64,000 bases of DNA from Paenibacillus doosanensis (GTDB lineage: Bacteria > Bacillota > Bacilli > Paenibacillales > NBRC-103111), in NCBI RefSeq assembly GCF_025060755.1, contig NZ_JANYUY010000008.1:62001-126000 (forward strand), read 5' to 3'. The notes under the pieces are model-generated. The model was given only the letters and a program-made list of their open reading frames with translations, was not told the origin of the DNA and did not search any database. Below are positions 25,844 to 35,509 of the stretch, one piece after another. Each line of letters begins with the position of its first letter. The first letter of the stretch is position 1. Position numbers and translations under genes: made by a program.

Positions 25844-28144
25844 TTATGGCTTGATGACGGATAAAGGTTCGATGAGTTCGAGTAATACTTGCACATCTTG
25901 CGAATCAAATACGCCGTTCTGGTTCAGATCGGGCTCGGCTTGCATCATGGAAACGACCTGGCCGATATCCAGGCGGGATGATGCCGCGCGAATGATAAAG
26001 ACAACATACGATTTGCTTGTATATCCGTCCTGCGCCGTAACCGTAACGGTAAACGGGTTCAGTCCCGTTTGCAGCGGAACGGGATTCATCCCGGTCAGCG
26101 GCTGCCCGTTGACGGTGACGGCCGCGTTCGGATCGCTCGTTACGGCCGTCAGCGCAACCTTGTCCGCTTCCTGCCTTGCCAGCGCCAGATAACGGGTTTG
26201 ATCCGGGCGAAACGCAGGAGACAAGGCGGCCCCTTGGACGCTTAGCTCCGATAAACCGGCTTGGCTGCTGGGATCGATAATAACCGGAACGCCGTTCGAA
26301 GCACTTTCCGCAAATATCGTATCGCCCAAGTAAACCGCAGCTACTTGATGCGATCCGACCGCCAGCAGCGGAACCGTTACGGTTGCCGTTCCGTCCGGCT
26401 GCAGCGAAGCGGATGCCAGCTTGTCTCCGTCGGCTTGGAACATCACCGTCCCCGTCGGGATATACGCGCTCTGCGACGCTACCCGGGCCGTATATGTGAT
26501 ATCTCCCCCGTAGGTCGCCTGATAGACACTGGCGCCGACGGTCGTTGCCGTCGGAATTTTATTGATTACCACAGAATAAGCTCCCGACTTGCTGCCGTCG
26601 TAACTGGCATCGCCGGAGTATGCGGCCGTTATCGGATGAATTCCCGGAAGCAGGCCGCTCACGGTCCAAGAAGCGGTACCGTCCGCCTGCATCGGGACGG
26701 AAGCGAACACGGCCGACCCATCCGCAAATTCAATCCGGCCGGTCGGAACGCTCCCGCCGCCTCCGCCGGCAACCGCCGCGGACAACGTAACCGCGGTTCC
26801 GTATACGGCTTGCGTCACATTCGCATTCGCCTTCGTTAACGTGCCGGCTTTGTCCACGACCTGGATCAGATCCGCGGAGCTTCCCGTATGATTCGCATCA
26901 CCCGAATAGAAGGCCTGGATCGAATGATCTCCTACCGGCAGCGCCGCCATGGAGAAGGAAGCCTCTCCGTACGTCTGTACCGTTACGGTACCCAAGTCCT
27001 GAGCACCGTCGCTAAATGTTACCGTCCCGCCGGGCTCCGATCCGCCGATGACCGCGGCGGTCCATGTCACGGTATCGCCGTAACGGGAGGCGGGAGCGTT
27101 CGTACTCACTGCGAGCGAGGTCGGGCGCTGAGCCACCATCTGGTTGACCGCAACGGATACGCTCCCGGCATTGCGGTCGTCGCCCGAGTACACCGCCGTT
27201 ATCGAGTGCATCCCGGCTCCGAGTCCGGAGAGGGAAAATACGGCTGTGCCATCCGCTTGCAGCTCGCCCGTTCCGAGCGGCCGATCCCCGTCCAGCAGCG
27301 TCACCGTGCCGGTCGCCGCCAATCCGCCCGTCACCGCGGCCGTCAAGACGACTTTCTCGCCGTACACGGACAGCGGCTCGGCGCTGCTTAGCGAGATGAA
27401 CGTCGGCACCGGCCTAACCGTTACTTCCATAGCCGTAACGCCCCCGGTATGATTGGCATCGCCCGAATATTGCGCTTGAATGGTATGGCTCCCTACCGGC
27501 AAGGAAGCAAGAGACAGGCTCGCCCGCGCATTCCAGCCTTCCAATTGGGACCAAGCCAGCGTCACCGAATAGTCTCCCTGCCCGCGGAATGTCACCGTCT
27601 GAGCGGCTTGGTCGACGGTGATCCGGTACAAATAGCGGGCGCCGCTCACTTTCTGCTGCTTGACGATCGCGCCGCTCGAATCGAAGGCGACGATGTCGAA
27701 ATCATCGGAGTTGTCGCTAAGACTGAACGCCCAATATGTATGATCGCCCCATTTCAGTACAGGGCAGCTCGCCGGCGTCAAGCTGTTCGGATCGGCGATA
27801 CATGTAACCTTATCCCCCGCCGGAATCGAGGGAGGCTCTTCCGCAGCCGTCTCCACAACCGGCATCGATGCTTGCAGGGCCGCCGTACCGAGCAAGGTTC
27901 CATTCTCGGTAAACGTCACCGTACCGGCAGGCGTACTTCCTCCGGGAGTCGCATCCGTGACGGTAGAGCTCAGCACGAACTCGCTTCCGTAGACCGGCAT
28001 CGCCTGACTGCTTGTCATACTGATTCTGACGCCGTTCTCCCCGAAGGCGGTTCCGGAGCATACCGCCGCCGCAAGAAGAATCCCTATCATCAGGATAGCC
28101 AATCTGCGTCTTACCCGTGTCCATTCTCTATTAGCGCCATTCAT
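25844..28144 (-). CDS. Secreted Ig-like repeat protein with dockerin-like end
   Basis: 766 residues. A signal peptide (cleavage near GTAFG) is followed by five bacterial Ig-like repeats of the type-3 class, each ending in a HSITAVYSGD-like strand. A cadherin-like beta-sandwich domain (about 620-715, ending DGYTSKSYVVFII) comes next. A C-terminal dockerin-like tail contains a calcium loop (DLNQNGVFDSQD). The first repeat has a roughly 120-residue insertion that may be a lectin-like module. It is an adhesin or scaffold candidate with no catalytic domain. ATG 28144 follows GGAGG with about 10-base spacing. Confidence 0.75.
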   Translation of the reverse strand: MNGANREWTRVRRRLAILMIGILLAAAVCSGTAFGENGVRISMTSSQAMPVYGSEFVLSSTVTDATPGGSTPAGTVTFTENGTLLGTAALQASMPVVETAAEEPPSIPAGDKVTCIADPNSLTPASCPVLKWGDHTYWAFSLSDNSDDFDIVAFDSSGAIVKQQKVSGARYLYRITVDQAAQTVTFRGQGDYSVTLAWSQLEGWNARASLSLASLPVGSHTIQAQYSGDANHTGGVTAMEVTVRPVPTFISLSSAEPLSVYGEKVVLTAAVTGGLAATGTVTLLDGDRPLGTGELQADGTAVFSLSGLGAGMHSITAVYSGDDRNAGSVSVAVNQMVAQRPTSLAVSTNAPASRYGDTVTWTAAVIGGSEPGGTVTFSDGAQDLGTVTVQTYGEASFSMAALPVGDHSIQAFYSGDANHTGSSADLIQVVDKAGTLTKANANVTQAVYGTAVTLSAAVAGGGGGSVPTGRIEFADGSAVFASVPMQADGTASWTVSGLLPGIHPITAAYSGDASYDGSKSGAYSVVINKIPTATTVGASVYQATYGGDITYTARVASQSAYIPTGTVMFQADGDKLASASLQPDGTATVTVPLLAVGSHQVAAVYLGDTIFAESASNGVPVIIDPSSQAGLSELSVQGAALSPAFRPDQTRYLALARQEADKVALTAVTSDPNAAVTVNGQPLTGMNPVPLQTGLNPFTVTVTAQDGYTSKSYVVFIIRAASSRLDIGQVVSMMQAEPDLNQNGVFDSQDVQVLLELIEPLSVIKP

Positions 28145-28363
28145 CGCTTACTAGCCTCCAGCTTTAGCGGTTTCCCGATTTCTTCACACCCTTTCATCTT
28201 ACCACATATTCCCCGGCTGGTAAGGAGGCAAGCTTAAAATTTTGGGGAAATTGCTTTTCGCATTCCATTTGCCGCAGGACATTCCCTGGGGAGAGAATTG
28301 GACGGTCTGCCGCGGAGTATACTTTCAGAAATGCGTATATTCCGACACTTAAGGAGGGGTTCC

Positions 28364-29692
28364 ATGGTAAGTCTCAAAGATTTGGAAAATAAAACGAAAA
28401 GCGCCTTTAAATCCGTTGCCGATACTACGGAAGCGTTCATTAATAATTCCATCAGCGACATTAACGCCATCCTCGGCGGCATCGGATCATGCGCGGAGGC
28501 CGCCGGCCGGTTAGGCGTCAGAATAACGCAAAGAGCGTTGGAATACGAGACGTTTACTGCGAGGGTGCTATTCGACTCGGGGATATTGCCGACGGATCTT
28601 GTGGACCGGGCGTTTCGCGTAACGGGGCAAAGACTGGTGAGAGATCCGAAACCCAAAATGTATTATTTTCAAAACGCAAGCAGGTATTACACCGGCCTGG
28701 ATGACAACCCGGTCTGCACCGAGATTCAATTCAACAACTTTCGGCTGACCCCCGGTCGCTGGCCGATCGTCTTTATTCACGGAGCTTTCGTCCCCCAAAC
28801 CGTACAGGCGGCCGTCGATTATTTCAGTTCCTTTGAAGCGGGAGCCCGGCTGTTTCAGTCTACTTCATCCGATACGCGGTTCGACTACAATCAATTTGCC
28901 GACATCTATTTGGTAAGCTACGATAGTCAGATCTTTTCGCAAGACGTCGTCAACATTCGCAATGCTATAGCTACCGTGCTGGGCACTGTCGTTACCGGAA
29001 ATTCGCCCGACCTTATCGCCGCAGTAGCCTGGAAGGAGCTGGAGCGCAGAGCCTCTGTAACAGCCAATCGCGTGCTGATCCCTTTTCTCGGCAAAATGAA
29101 AGAGCTGAACGAAGCTCCGTTCGTTAACGCGCTGGTCAGCCACTCACTGGGATGCTATGTCGCGGCAACGGGAGCCAACCGGTTTATGGCGGCCAATCCG
29201 GGACAAAGACCGGTTTTCCAAAAGTGGCTTTGTATGGCCGCCGCGCTTCCTGCGAATGCGTTCAGCGGAACAGGCATAACGCCAAATGCTCCTTTAGTAA
29301 CGAACCCTCCGCGAGGCAACGGGTTAATCATAGGCACCAGCGTATGGTACTCCATTCAAGATTCCGTGCTGCCGTTTTACGATTTGACCACCAAACAGCT
29401 GGCGCTTGGGCAAACGGGGGCGCTCAATTCCGTCCACCCGGTAACGAATTTTAATGCAACGCCTTACGTCGGCGCTACCCATTACGGTCCCTTGCCCGGA
29501 AGCAACCGGTCTTACTTCGAACTGCTGGGACCGGTGCTGAGGAGGCAAGTATTCATTACCGAGGATGCCGCAACGCCGCAATTCGCAGCCCCGGCCCGCT
29601 CCTCCAAGAAAAGAAAGGCCGCCAAGCCGCCGGCAAACCTTAAACGGAGGAAAAAGATACCGAGGGCAGACATCGAATGGTTCGAAGAGTAG
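28364..29692 (+). CDS. Putative alpha/beta-hydrolase (lipase-like)
   Basis: 442 residues. A charged amphipathic N-terminus of about 110 residues is followed by a core that begins with VFIHGAFVP, a typical oxyanion strand with HG. It has a nucleophile-elbow candidate SHSLGC (a variant of GxSxG), and the SALLMA-like helices that follow fit a serine hydrolase. A C-terminal tail is very basic (KKRKAAK, KRRKK), unusual for a lipase, and might bind nucleic acid or polyphosphate. ATG 28364 follows TTAAGGAGGGG. There is no signal peptide, so it is probably cytoplasmic. The function is not recognised. Confidence 0.6.
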   Translation: MVSLKDLENKTKSAFKSVADTTEAFINNSISDINAILGGIGSCAEAAGRLGVRITQRALEYETFTARVLFDSGILPTDLVDRAFRVTGQRLVRDPKPKMYYFQNASRYYTGLDDNPVCTEIQFNNFRLTPGRWPIVFIHGAFVPQTVQAAVDYFSSFEAGARLFQSTSSDTRFDYNQFADIYLVSYDSQIFSQDVVNIRNAIATVLGTVVTGNSPDLIAAVAWKELERRASVTANRVLIPFLGKMKELNEAPFVNALVSHSLGCYVAATGANRFMAANPGQRPVFQKWLCMAAALPANAFSGTGITPNAPLVTNPPRGNGLIIGTSVWYSIQDSVLPFYDLTTKQLALGQTGALNSVHPVTNFNATPYVGATHYGPLPGSNRSYFELLGPVLRRQVFITEDAATPQFAAPARSSKKRKAAKPPANLKRRKKIPRADIEWFEE

Positions 29693-29701
29693 CCTGAGCC
29701 T

Positions 29702-30385
29702 CTACAGTCTGGTTTGCCAGACGGTTTCCCGGCGGTAGCGGAAATAGACGATCCACGCCAAGCTGAGCACCGATCCGATCAGCGCCATCGTCATATCCTT
29801 CTGCGTATCCAAAATATCGCCCTGGATGCCCAAATACTCCGCGGCGAGCTGAGGGTTAGCGATCAGCGCCACCAGCATCTCGACGATTTCGAACAAGGCG
29901 CTGCAGGCGAGCAGCACGGCAAACGCCGTGAAGTACGACCAGACGCTGCGCCTAACGATCTCCCGTTCGATCGTCTCGAAGAACGGATACGTCATCAGCA
30001 GACCGAAGGCGAAATGAACGATTCTATCGGAAATGCCACGCTCGGTGTGGAACGTATTTTGGAACCAAAAATCCAGCGGCGCTTCCTTATACGCATAATG
30101 CGCCCCGGTCAAATGCAGCATGAGAAACAAGACGATCAACAAATAGGAAAGGTTGCTTAAGGCAAAGCGCCGGTACAGAAAGCCCAGCGCAGCGATAAAT
30201 GCTGCAGGAAGCGCGCTCTCCAGCCAAAAATCTTTGGGATCGACCGGGCGGATTGCCACCGCGATCCAGAATAGCGCCATAACCGCGAGCATGATATGCA
30301 GCGGCCTGTTTTGCAAAAACGGGATATCGTGCTTCCGCAGCCACAGCGTCCGTTTGCGTGAAAATAGTTCCGAAGATTCCGGCAT
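29702..30385 (-). CDS. YjdF/DUF2238-family membrane protein
   Basis: 227 residues with six to seven membrane helices and the family-typical GISDRIVHFAFGLLMTYPF and LGIQGDILDTQKDMTMALIG segments, containing conserved Asp and His within the membrane. The DUF2238 (YjdF) family is widespread, with no established function. ATG 30385 has GGAGGG 6 bases upstream, while an in-frame start at 30427 lacks one. It converges with the hydrolase gene, 9 bases apart. Confidence 0.85.
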   Translation of the reverse strand: MPESSELFSRKRTLWLRKHDIPFLQNRPLHIMLAVMALFWIAVAIRPVDPKDFWLESALPAAFIAALGFLYRRFALSNLSYLLIVLFLMLHLTGAHYAYKEAPLDFWFQNTFHTERGISDRIVHFAFGLLMTYPFFETIEREIVRRSVWSYFTAFAVLLACSALFEIVEMLVALIANPQLAAEYLGIQGDILDTQKDMTMALIGSVLSLAWIVYFRYRRETVWQTRL

Positions 30386-30585
30386 AAGTTTCCCTCCAAA
30401 ATATACCTGATGGTTTATCTTCCCCACGGGATGTTTCCTTTTATACCCGGATGCCCCTTTTCACTCGGCCGGCCCGGCCGGGAAAGCTTCGTTATAGTCA
30501 AACTGACTTGGGACGCAGCTCGGACGGCTTTGCTACAATGGAGCAGCGCGGCAACCATAGCCTAATGGCGTTAGGAGGAGCAGAA

Positions 30586-31515
30586 GTGAAAACATTCAAA
30601 CCGGAAATGAGCGCGGAATCGGCTTTGCATTATTTGCAGCAGATCGCAGGCGAGGATATAACCGGCGTAACGCCGATCGAGATGGGAGAACTCAGCAGAG
30701 TGTTCAGCTTCCGCGACGAACGGGGCGAGCATGTCATCCATTTCAAAAACAGCCGGGAAAGCTTCGATAGAGCCGGGTTTATAGCGGAGCATTATTCAGG
30801 CTGCGGAGTTCCGATTCCGCGGCTTGAAGCGGTAGGAGAGCTCGGGGACATGTACTACGCCATCTCCGAGAAAGTGCCGGGAAAGCCGGTCAGCCTGCTC
30901 TCGCCACAAGAGATTCGGGAAATCGCTCCCCGTCTTATCGACACCTTCACTGCCTTGTGCGGCATCCCGATCGATTCAGCGGCGGGCTGCGGGTGGATCG
31001 CCCCTTCGGGCAAAGCTCCGTTCGACGATTGGACCGCTTTCCTGGAATCGGCCTTTGCGGAGCGGCAACAAGGATTTTTTGAAAATTGGCGGGCTTTATT
31101 CGATGGAGGCATACTGGAGAAGGATGTTTTCGACGCGTACTACGGGAGGATGGTGGAGCTGTCTCGCTTTGCTCCTGCCGAGCGCTATTTGGTTCACGGC
31201 GATTTTCATTTCGGCAATATGCTGTCCGACGGGCGGACCATAACGGGGATCGTCGATTGGGAGATCGCGATGTACGGCGATTTTATGCTGGACGCGGCGG
31301 TACTGCACATGTGGGCTCCGCAGCTGCAATTTCCTTATCGTGTGCGCGAGCGCTGGGCGGCCGAGGGGCGCGCCATCCCTTATTTTGAGGAACGGCTGCT
31401 GTGCTATCTGCTCTTCAAGGGGCTGGACGGATTGCGGTTTTACGCGAAGAAAGAAGACCGGGCCGCCTATGATTTTATGAAAAATAAGCTGTCCTCTTTT
31501 GCGGCCCTGTCTTAA
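30586..31515 (+). CDS. Aminoglycoside phosphotransferase-family kinase
   Basis: 309 residues with the protein-kinase-like fold of small-molecule kinases. The catalytic loop is HGDFHFGNM (Brenner motif), and the metal-binding Asp is in GIVDWE. Relatives phosphorylate aminoglycosides, homoserine, choline or sugars; the context gives no clue, so a resistance role should not be assumed. The start is GTG 30586 with TTAGGAGGAG 5 bases upstream, and the longer ORF upstream lacks a ribosome site. It is monocistronic. Confidence 0.8.
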   Translation: MKTFKPEMSAESALHYLQQIAGEDITGVTPIEMGELSRVFSFRDERGEHVIHFKNSRESFDRAGFIAEHYSGCGVPIPRLEAVGELGDMYYAISEKVPGKPVSLLSPQEIREIAPRLIDTFTALCGIPIDSAAGCGWIAPSGKAPFDDWTAFLESAFAERQQGFFENWRALFDGGILEKDVFDAYYGRMVELSRFAPAERYLVHGDFHFGNMLSDGRTITGIVDWEIAMYGDFMLDAAVLHMWAPQLQFPYRVRERWAAEGRAIPYFEERLLCYLLFKGLDGLRFYAKKEDRAAYDFMKNKLSSFAALS

Positions 31516-31609
31516 AATACGGTACTCCTCATTCCCTTTACACGGATACGATCTTCCCGTACCCTTCGAACGGATAGTCGATCGTAATCCGGCCCGTTTG
31601 GCCGGTCCC

Positions 31610-31654
31610 GAAAAATCGCTCTCCGGCTTGCCTGAACGCAAGCCGGAGAGCGAT
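31610..31654 (-). terminator. Terminator after ptsI
   Basis: A 17-base perfect stem (ATCGCTCTCCGGCTTGC paired with its complement around CTGAAC) is followed by TTTTT on the minus strand. It closes the PTS operon. Confidence 0.85.
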
Positions 31655-31677
31655 GATTCGTGTATGAGCGAAGCGGT

Positions 31678-33435
31678 TCAGCGTCCGGACTTGGCGGCGC
31701 GGAATGCCTCCAGCTCCCGGCGCACCGCTTGCGGCGTGTCGAGGGCGAGAATGCGCTGCGCAAGCGCGCGGCACTCCCCGCGATCCAGCGCGGCAAGCAG
31801 CGCCTTCATCGGGCTGAGGCCGCCCGCCTCCATGCTCCATTCGTCAAGCCCGAGCCCGAGCAAGAGCGGAGCGGCGAGCGGGTCGCCCGCCATGCTGCCG
31901 CACATGCCGGTCCATTTGCCGGCGGCGTGGGAAGCCTCGATGACATTGCGGATCAGGTGCAGGACGGCCGGGTGAAAATAATCGTACAAGTGAGCCACAT
32001 GCTCGTTCATCCGGTCCGCCGCGACCGTATATTGAACAAGATCGTTCGTTCCGATGCTGAAGAAATCGACTTCCCGCGCAAACTGCCCCGCCATGACGGC
32101 CGCGGACGGAATTTCCACCATGATGCCGGCCTCCATGCTCTCGTCGAACGAGGCGCCTTCATTTCTCAGCTCCGCCTGCGCTTCGGTCAGAACCGCCTTG
32201 GCCTGCCTCCATTCCTGGAGGCCGGAGATCATCGGGAACATCACCTTTACCGTTCCGAAGGCGCTGGCTCTGACGACCGCCCGCAGCTGCGTGCGAAGCA
32301 GCTCCTGGCGCGCAAGTCCGATCCGTATCGCCCGGAAGCCGAGGAACGGATTCGCTTCCTTCGGCAGCTGCAAATACGGAAGCTCCTTATCCCCGCCGAT
32401 GTCCATCGTGCGGATGATCAGCGGGCGGCCCTCCAGGTTGCGGGCCGCCTCCGCATACGCACGGAACTGTTCCTCTTCGCCCGGCATCGACCGGGCGTTC
32501 ATGAACAGAAACTCCGTGCGGAACAGCCCTGCGCCGTCGGCGCCCTGCCGGACGGCGGCCTCGGCTTCCGCGGCGCTGCCGATGTTCGCCGCGAGCTCGA
32601 CGCGCGCTCCGTCGGCGGTCACCGCCGGACGCGCCGCGTACGCCTCGAGCGACCGCCTGCGCTCGAGGTCCTGGTTCATGCGGAGCCGATACCGCTCCGC
32701 TTCGGCCTCTTGCGGCCGGGCGATGCAAAGCCCGGCGGAGCCGTCGACGACGAGCGTGTCGCCGTCGCGGATCGCGTCGATGCCGTCGCCTGCGCCGACG
32801 ATCGCGGCAATGCCGAGCGACCGCGCGAGGATCGCGGTATGCGAGGTGGCTCCCCCGGTGCGGGTGATCAAGCCGACCACCGAAGCCGGGTCGAGCTGCA
32901 CCGTATCCGACGGAGCCAAATCGTCGGCAACGAGAATTACTTCTCCGGCAATAGCTGCAAGCCCGAGCGGCTGTTCGGGCGACAGACAGGCCAGCAGACG
33001 GCTGCCGATGTCGCGAATGTCCGCGGCGCGTTCTTTCATATAATCATTGTTCATTCCTTCGAACAGCGAAGCGACATGGCTTACAACGGCGGAAACGGCT
33101 CGCGGCGCCGGCTCCAATTGCTCTCTAACCCGAGCTTCCATCTTCGGATAGAAGGCCGGATCGTCAAGCAGCTTCCTCTGCCCCGCCAAAATGCCGGCTT
33201 GCTCCTCGCCGACCGCTTCCTTCGCTTTCGCCGTCAGCTCATCCAATTGCCCCGCGCAGCGCGCTCTGGCTTCCCTCAGCTCGGCAAGCTCAGCCTCGAC
33301 CGCAGACGGTTGATCGGCGATAAGCTCCACTGCGGAAGCTTCGACGCCGGCGGCCGACTCGGGCTTATAGACATAGGCATTTGCGATCCGAATGCCTTCC
33401 GACACCCCGATTCCTTGAATATGCAGCCCGTTCAT
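31678..33435 (-). CDS. ptsI: PTS Enzyme I
   Basis: 585 residues, slightly longer than the usual 570. The phosphorylated His is His199 in GGATSHTAILARSLG. The PEP-binding C-terminal barrel shows FLFMNARSMPGEEEQ and MVEIPSAAVMAG, and the catalytic Cys loop is GMCGSMAGD. It transfers phosphate from PEP to HPr. The ATG shares one base with the ptsH stop (TGATG), so both are co-translated. It lies at the end of a complete sugar-PTS operon, suggesting a dedicated rather than general EI; whether another ptsI exists in the genome is unknown. Confidence 0.92.
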   Translation of the reverse strand: MNGLHIQGIGVSEGIRIANAYVYKPESAAGVEASAVELIADQPSAVEAELAELREARARCAGQLDELTAKAKEAVGEEQAGILAGQRKLLDDPAFYPKMEARVREQLEPAPRAVSAVVSHVASLFEGMNNDYMKERAADIRDIGSRLLACLSPEQPLGLAAIAGEVILVADDLAPSDTVQLDPASVVGLITRTGGATSHTAILARSLGIAAIVGAGDGIDAIRDGDTLVVDGSAGLCIARPQEAEAERYRLRMNQDLERRRSLEAYAARPAVTADGARVELAANIGSAAEAEAAVRQGADGAGLFRTEFLFMNARSMPGEEEQFRAYAEAARNLEGRPLIIRTMDIGGDKELPYLQLPKEANPFLGFRAIRIGLARQELLRTQLRAVVRASAFGTVKVMFPMISGLQEWRQAKAVLTEAQAELRNEGASFDESMEAGIMVEIPSAAVMAGQFAREVDFFSIGTNDLVQYTVAADRMNEHVAHLYDYFHPAVLHLIRNVIEASHAAGKWTGMCGSMAGDPLAAPLLLGLGLDEWSMEAGGLSPMKALLAALDRGECRALAQRILALDTPQAVRRELEAFRAAKSGR

Positions 33436-33704
33436 CAGGCTTCACCGAACTTGCTTTCGACCAGCTGCGCCAAAGCCTCGACGACTTCCCGCTCGCCCTC
33501 GCCGCTTGCTTCGATCGTGACAACGGTCCCTTTTTCAATGCCCAGCGTCATCAGCTCCAGCATGCTTTTGCAATCCGCGGAGCCTCCATCTCCGGTTTTC
33601 AAACGAACCTCTGCGTTAAACTGTCCTGCCGTCTCTGCGAACAGCTGCGCCGGACGGACATGAAAGCCCTGCTCATTTTGTATCGTTACGGTTTGTGCGA
33701 ACAT
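33435..33704 (-). CDS. ptsH: HPr phosphocarrier protein
   Basis: 89 residues. The EI-phosphorylated His15 is in GFHVRPA. A Ser at position 47, in CKSMLELMTLG, corresponds to the regulatory Ser46 of B. subtilis HPr, so HPr kinase control is possible. The IMGVMSL core is replaced by MLELMTL, which may weaken binding to CcpA. The start at ATG 33704 follows GGAAGGAGG. It is translationally coupled to ptsI. Confidence 0.9.
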   Translation of the reverse strand: MFAQTVTIQNEQGFHVRPAQLFAETAGQFNAEVRLKTGDGGSADCKSMLELMTLGIEKGTVVTIEASGEGEREVVEALAQLVESKFGEA

Positions 33705-33961
33705 GTCTTTCCTCCTTCCCGAACCGCCGGGCGGCTTCGCGGCCTGCGAAATGTGCGGTTGCACGGGCGCTCTTCTTCCCCGCCTTATCGCTAGATCCGC
33801 TTCGGCTCATCCAGGCCCGGCAGTCGGCTTGATTTATCATTATCGTTTTCATGCGTTGGATTTAAAAGGGTGGCGAGTTATTCGCGGCCTGCGGTCGATA
33901 GAAGTTTCCACTCGCTATTCCAACTCCTTACCCGCTCTCCGGCCGCTTGTTCACACGCTTA

Positions 33962-34696
33962 CTAGGACAACAAGGCAATCCGATCCTTATACTTTGCAAT
34001 CAACGCCCGGTTATGCTCATCCGAGCCGTCGATATTTCCGCTTAAAAATACGGGAGGCCGGAACCCTTGCTCAATCATTATTTCAATGGATTCCGCCAGC
34101 AGCGCGTTCAATATGGCCGCTCCGATCACCGTCGAGCTCGGCGCGAACGGCACCGGCAGACCGGGATGAGTTAACACCGCGTCCCCTTTAACCGAGTAAT
34201 TGTCGATCACCAGATCGACGGCGTCCGCCAGATGCCGGCCGCTTTCGTGACGCGACGGCTGGCTTTTGGAATATTCCAGCGAAGTGATGCCTACCGTATA
34301 GGCTCCTTTTTCCTTGGCCATCATCGCCACGTCCACAGGCACCGGATTGCGGCCCGATGTGGACAGGACGAAGACGACTTCATCCCGCCGGATATCCTGT
34401 TCCTTCATAAACCCGGCGGCAAGGCCGTTCTGCCTCTCCAGCTCCGACGAGCGCACCGCTCCTTCATGGAGCATCAGCTTTTCGACGAAAATCGGACGAA
34501 TCGGCACGAGCCCTCCGGCCCGGTAAAACACTTCCTCGGTCAAAATATGCGAATGTCCGCAGCCGAACAAATGAATAATGCCTCCGCCCCGGATGCAGTC
34601 CGCCACTTTACCGGCCGCTTCGCGTATCGTTCCGGCCTGTTCGTCACGAACCTTGTTAAGCAGCTCTCCTATAATATCAAAGTATTTGGTCATCAT
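33962..34696 (-). CDS. SIS-domain protein (UPF0309-like phosphosugar isomerase)
   Basis: 244 residues in the UPF0309/SIS family. It has an IHLFGCGHSHILTEEVFYRAGG segment near the N-terminus and VFVLSTSGRNPVPVDVA in the phosphosugar-binding loop, features of sugar isomerase domains that bind phosphorylated sugars. In a PTS operon it would act on the sugar phosphate that the permease delivers. ATG 34696 follows GAGGTGAG. It has 47 bases to the next upstream gene in the same operon. Confidence 0.82.
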   Translation of the reverse strand: MMTKYFDIIGELLNKVRDEQAGTIREAAGKVADCIRGGGIIHLFGCGHSHILTEEVFYRAGGLVPIRPIFVEKLMLHEGAVRSSELERQNGLAAGFMKEQDIRRDEVVFVLSTSGRNPVPVDVAMMAKEKGAYTVGITSLEYSKSQPSRHESGRHLADAVDLVIDNYSVKGDAVLTHPGLPVPFAPSSTVIGAAILNALLAESIEIMIEQGFRPPVFLSGNIDGSDEHNRALIAKYKDRIALLS

Positions 34697-34743
34697 CGTT
34701 CTCACCTCATAGCTCCTGTTGTCATACTTTCTTCAGCAGTCCG

Positions 34744-35496
34744 TCATTCTGTTCCAGCCGGAGATTCGGCGTGCTCCCGTTTCGCCTGAAGCACCATCTC
34801 AGCCATAACATCCAGGCTTCGCTCGATAATCCTCCGCCCTTTTTCCTTCGTCGCCAGCGTTGCATCCCCGAGCACCGCAGAGGAAGTCATTTCCTCCCAT
34901 GGCGTAGGCGTGCAATCGGCATCGTCCGGGATATGCGGAGCTCCGTCGATCGCCCGGCTCATATCCACGTATTCCTCTGCGAGATAAAGCATATAAGACG
35001 TTTCAATCTCATCCGCATGCATATAGCTGGCGTGGGCGGCGGGAGTTTCCCGTACCTCGGCGGTAATTTCCTTCGTTCCCGGATAAAAGAAATAAAACAC
35101 TTTCAACCCGGGCACCCTGTCATATAACACCCGCGCGGCCTCCTTCAGCGCCACCGCATTGCCGAGATGGCCGTTGACCATGACAAAGACGCGGAACCCC
35201 TGTTTGTACAAGCTTTCGCCGATATCGGCCAGCAGCCGGATAAGAGCTTCGTTGGAGACGTTGATGCTCCCCGGGAAATTGCGCAGGCTCCACACTTGGC
35301 CGTAAGGAAGAACCGGCAGAACGAAGCTGTCCGTCCGCTCCGCCAGCTTGTCCGCGAGTCTGGCCGCCAGCAGGTTGTCCGTACCGAGCGGCAGATGGGG
35401 GCCATGCGCCTCGACCGCTCCGACCGGAAGTATAACCGAGCGCTTGCTGCGGATTTTCTCCTGCACTTCATAGGAATTTTCGAGTTCGAAGTTCAT
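34744..35496 (-). CDS. Creatininase-family amidohydrolase
   Basis: 250 residues. Metal-binding residues of the creatininase family are intact: GAVEAHGPHLPLGTD (Glu29, His31, Asp40), NGHLGN and HADEIETS. Family members hydrolyse cyclic amides (creatinine, FAPy intermediates) and lactam-like rings with a dinuclear metal. Within this PTS operon it may open a ring or remove an amide from the imported compound (inference). AAGGAGGAG precedes ATG 35496. Confidence 0.85.
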   Translation of the reverse strand: MNFELENSYEVQEKIRSKRSVILPVGAVEAHGPHLPLGTDNLLAARLADKLAERTDSFVLPVLPYGQVWSLRNFPGSINVSNEALIRLLADIGESLYKQGFRVFVMVNGHLGNAVALKEAARVLYDRVPGLKVFYFFYPGTKEITAEVRETPAAHASYMHADEIETSYMLYLAEEYVDMSRAIDGAPHIPDDADCTPTPWEEMTSSAVLGDATLATKEKGRRIIERSLDVMAEMVLQAKREHAESPAGTE

Positions 35497-35509
35497 CGCG
35501 CGCTCCTCC

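Noticed and set aside
31538-31614. Possible remnant of a gene end (minus strand, frame reading RITIDYPFEGYGKIVSV)
   Set aside because: It looks protein-like but is too short, has no start and no homolog I recognise; recorded only as a possible fragment.
31660-33663. A 667-codon open frame on the plus strand opposite Enzyme I
   Set aside because: It is a shadow created by the high-GC third codon positions of ptsI and ptsH; the product has no domain signature, while the minus-strand frame has all EI motifs.
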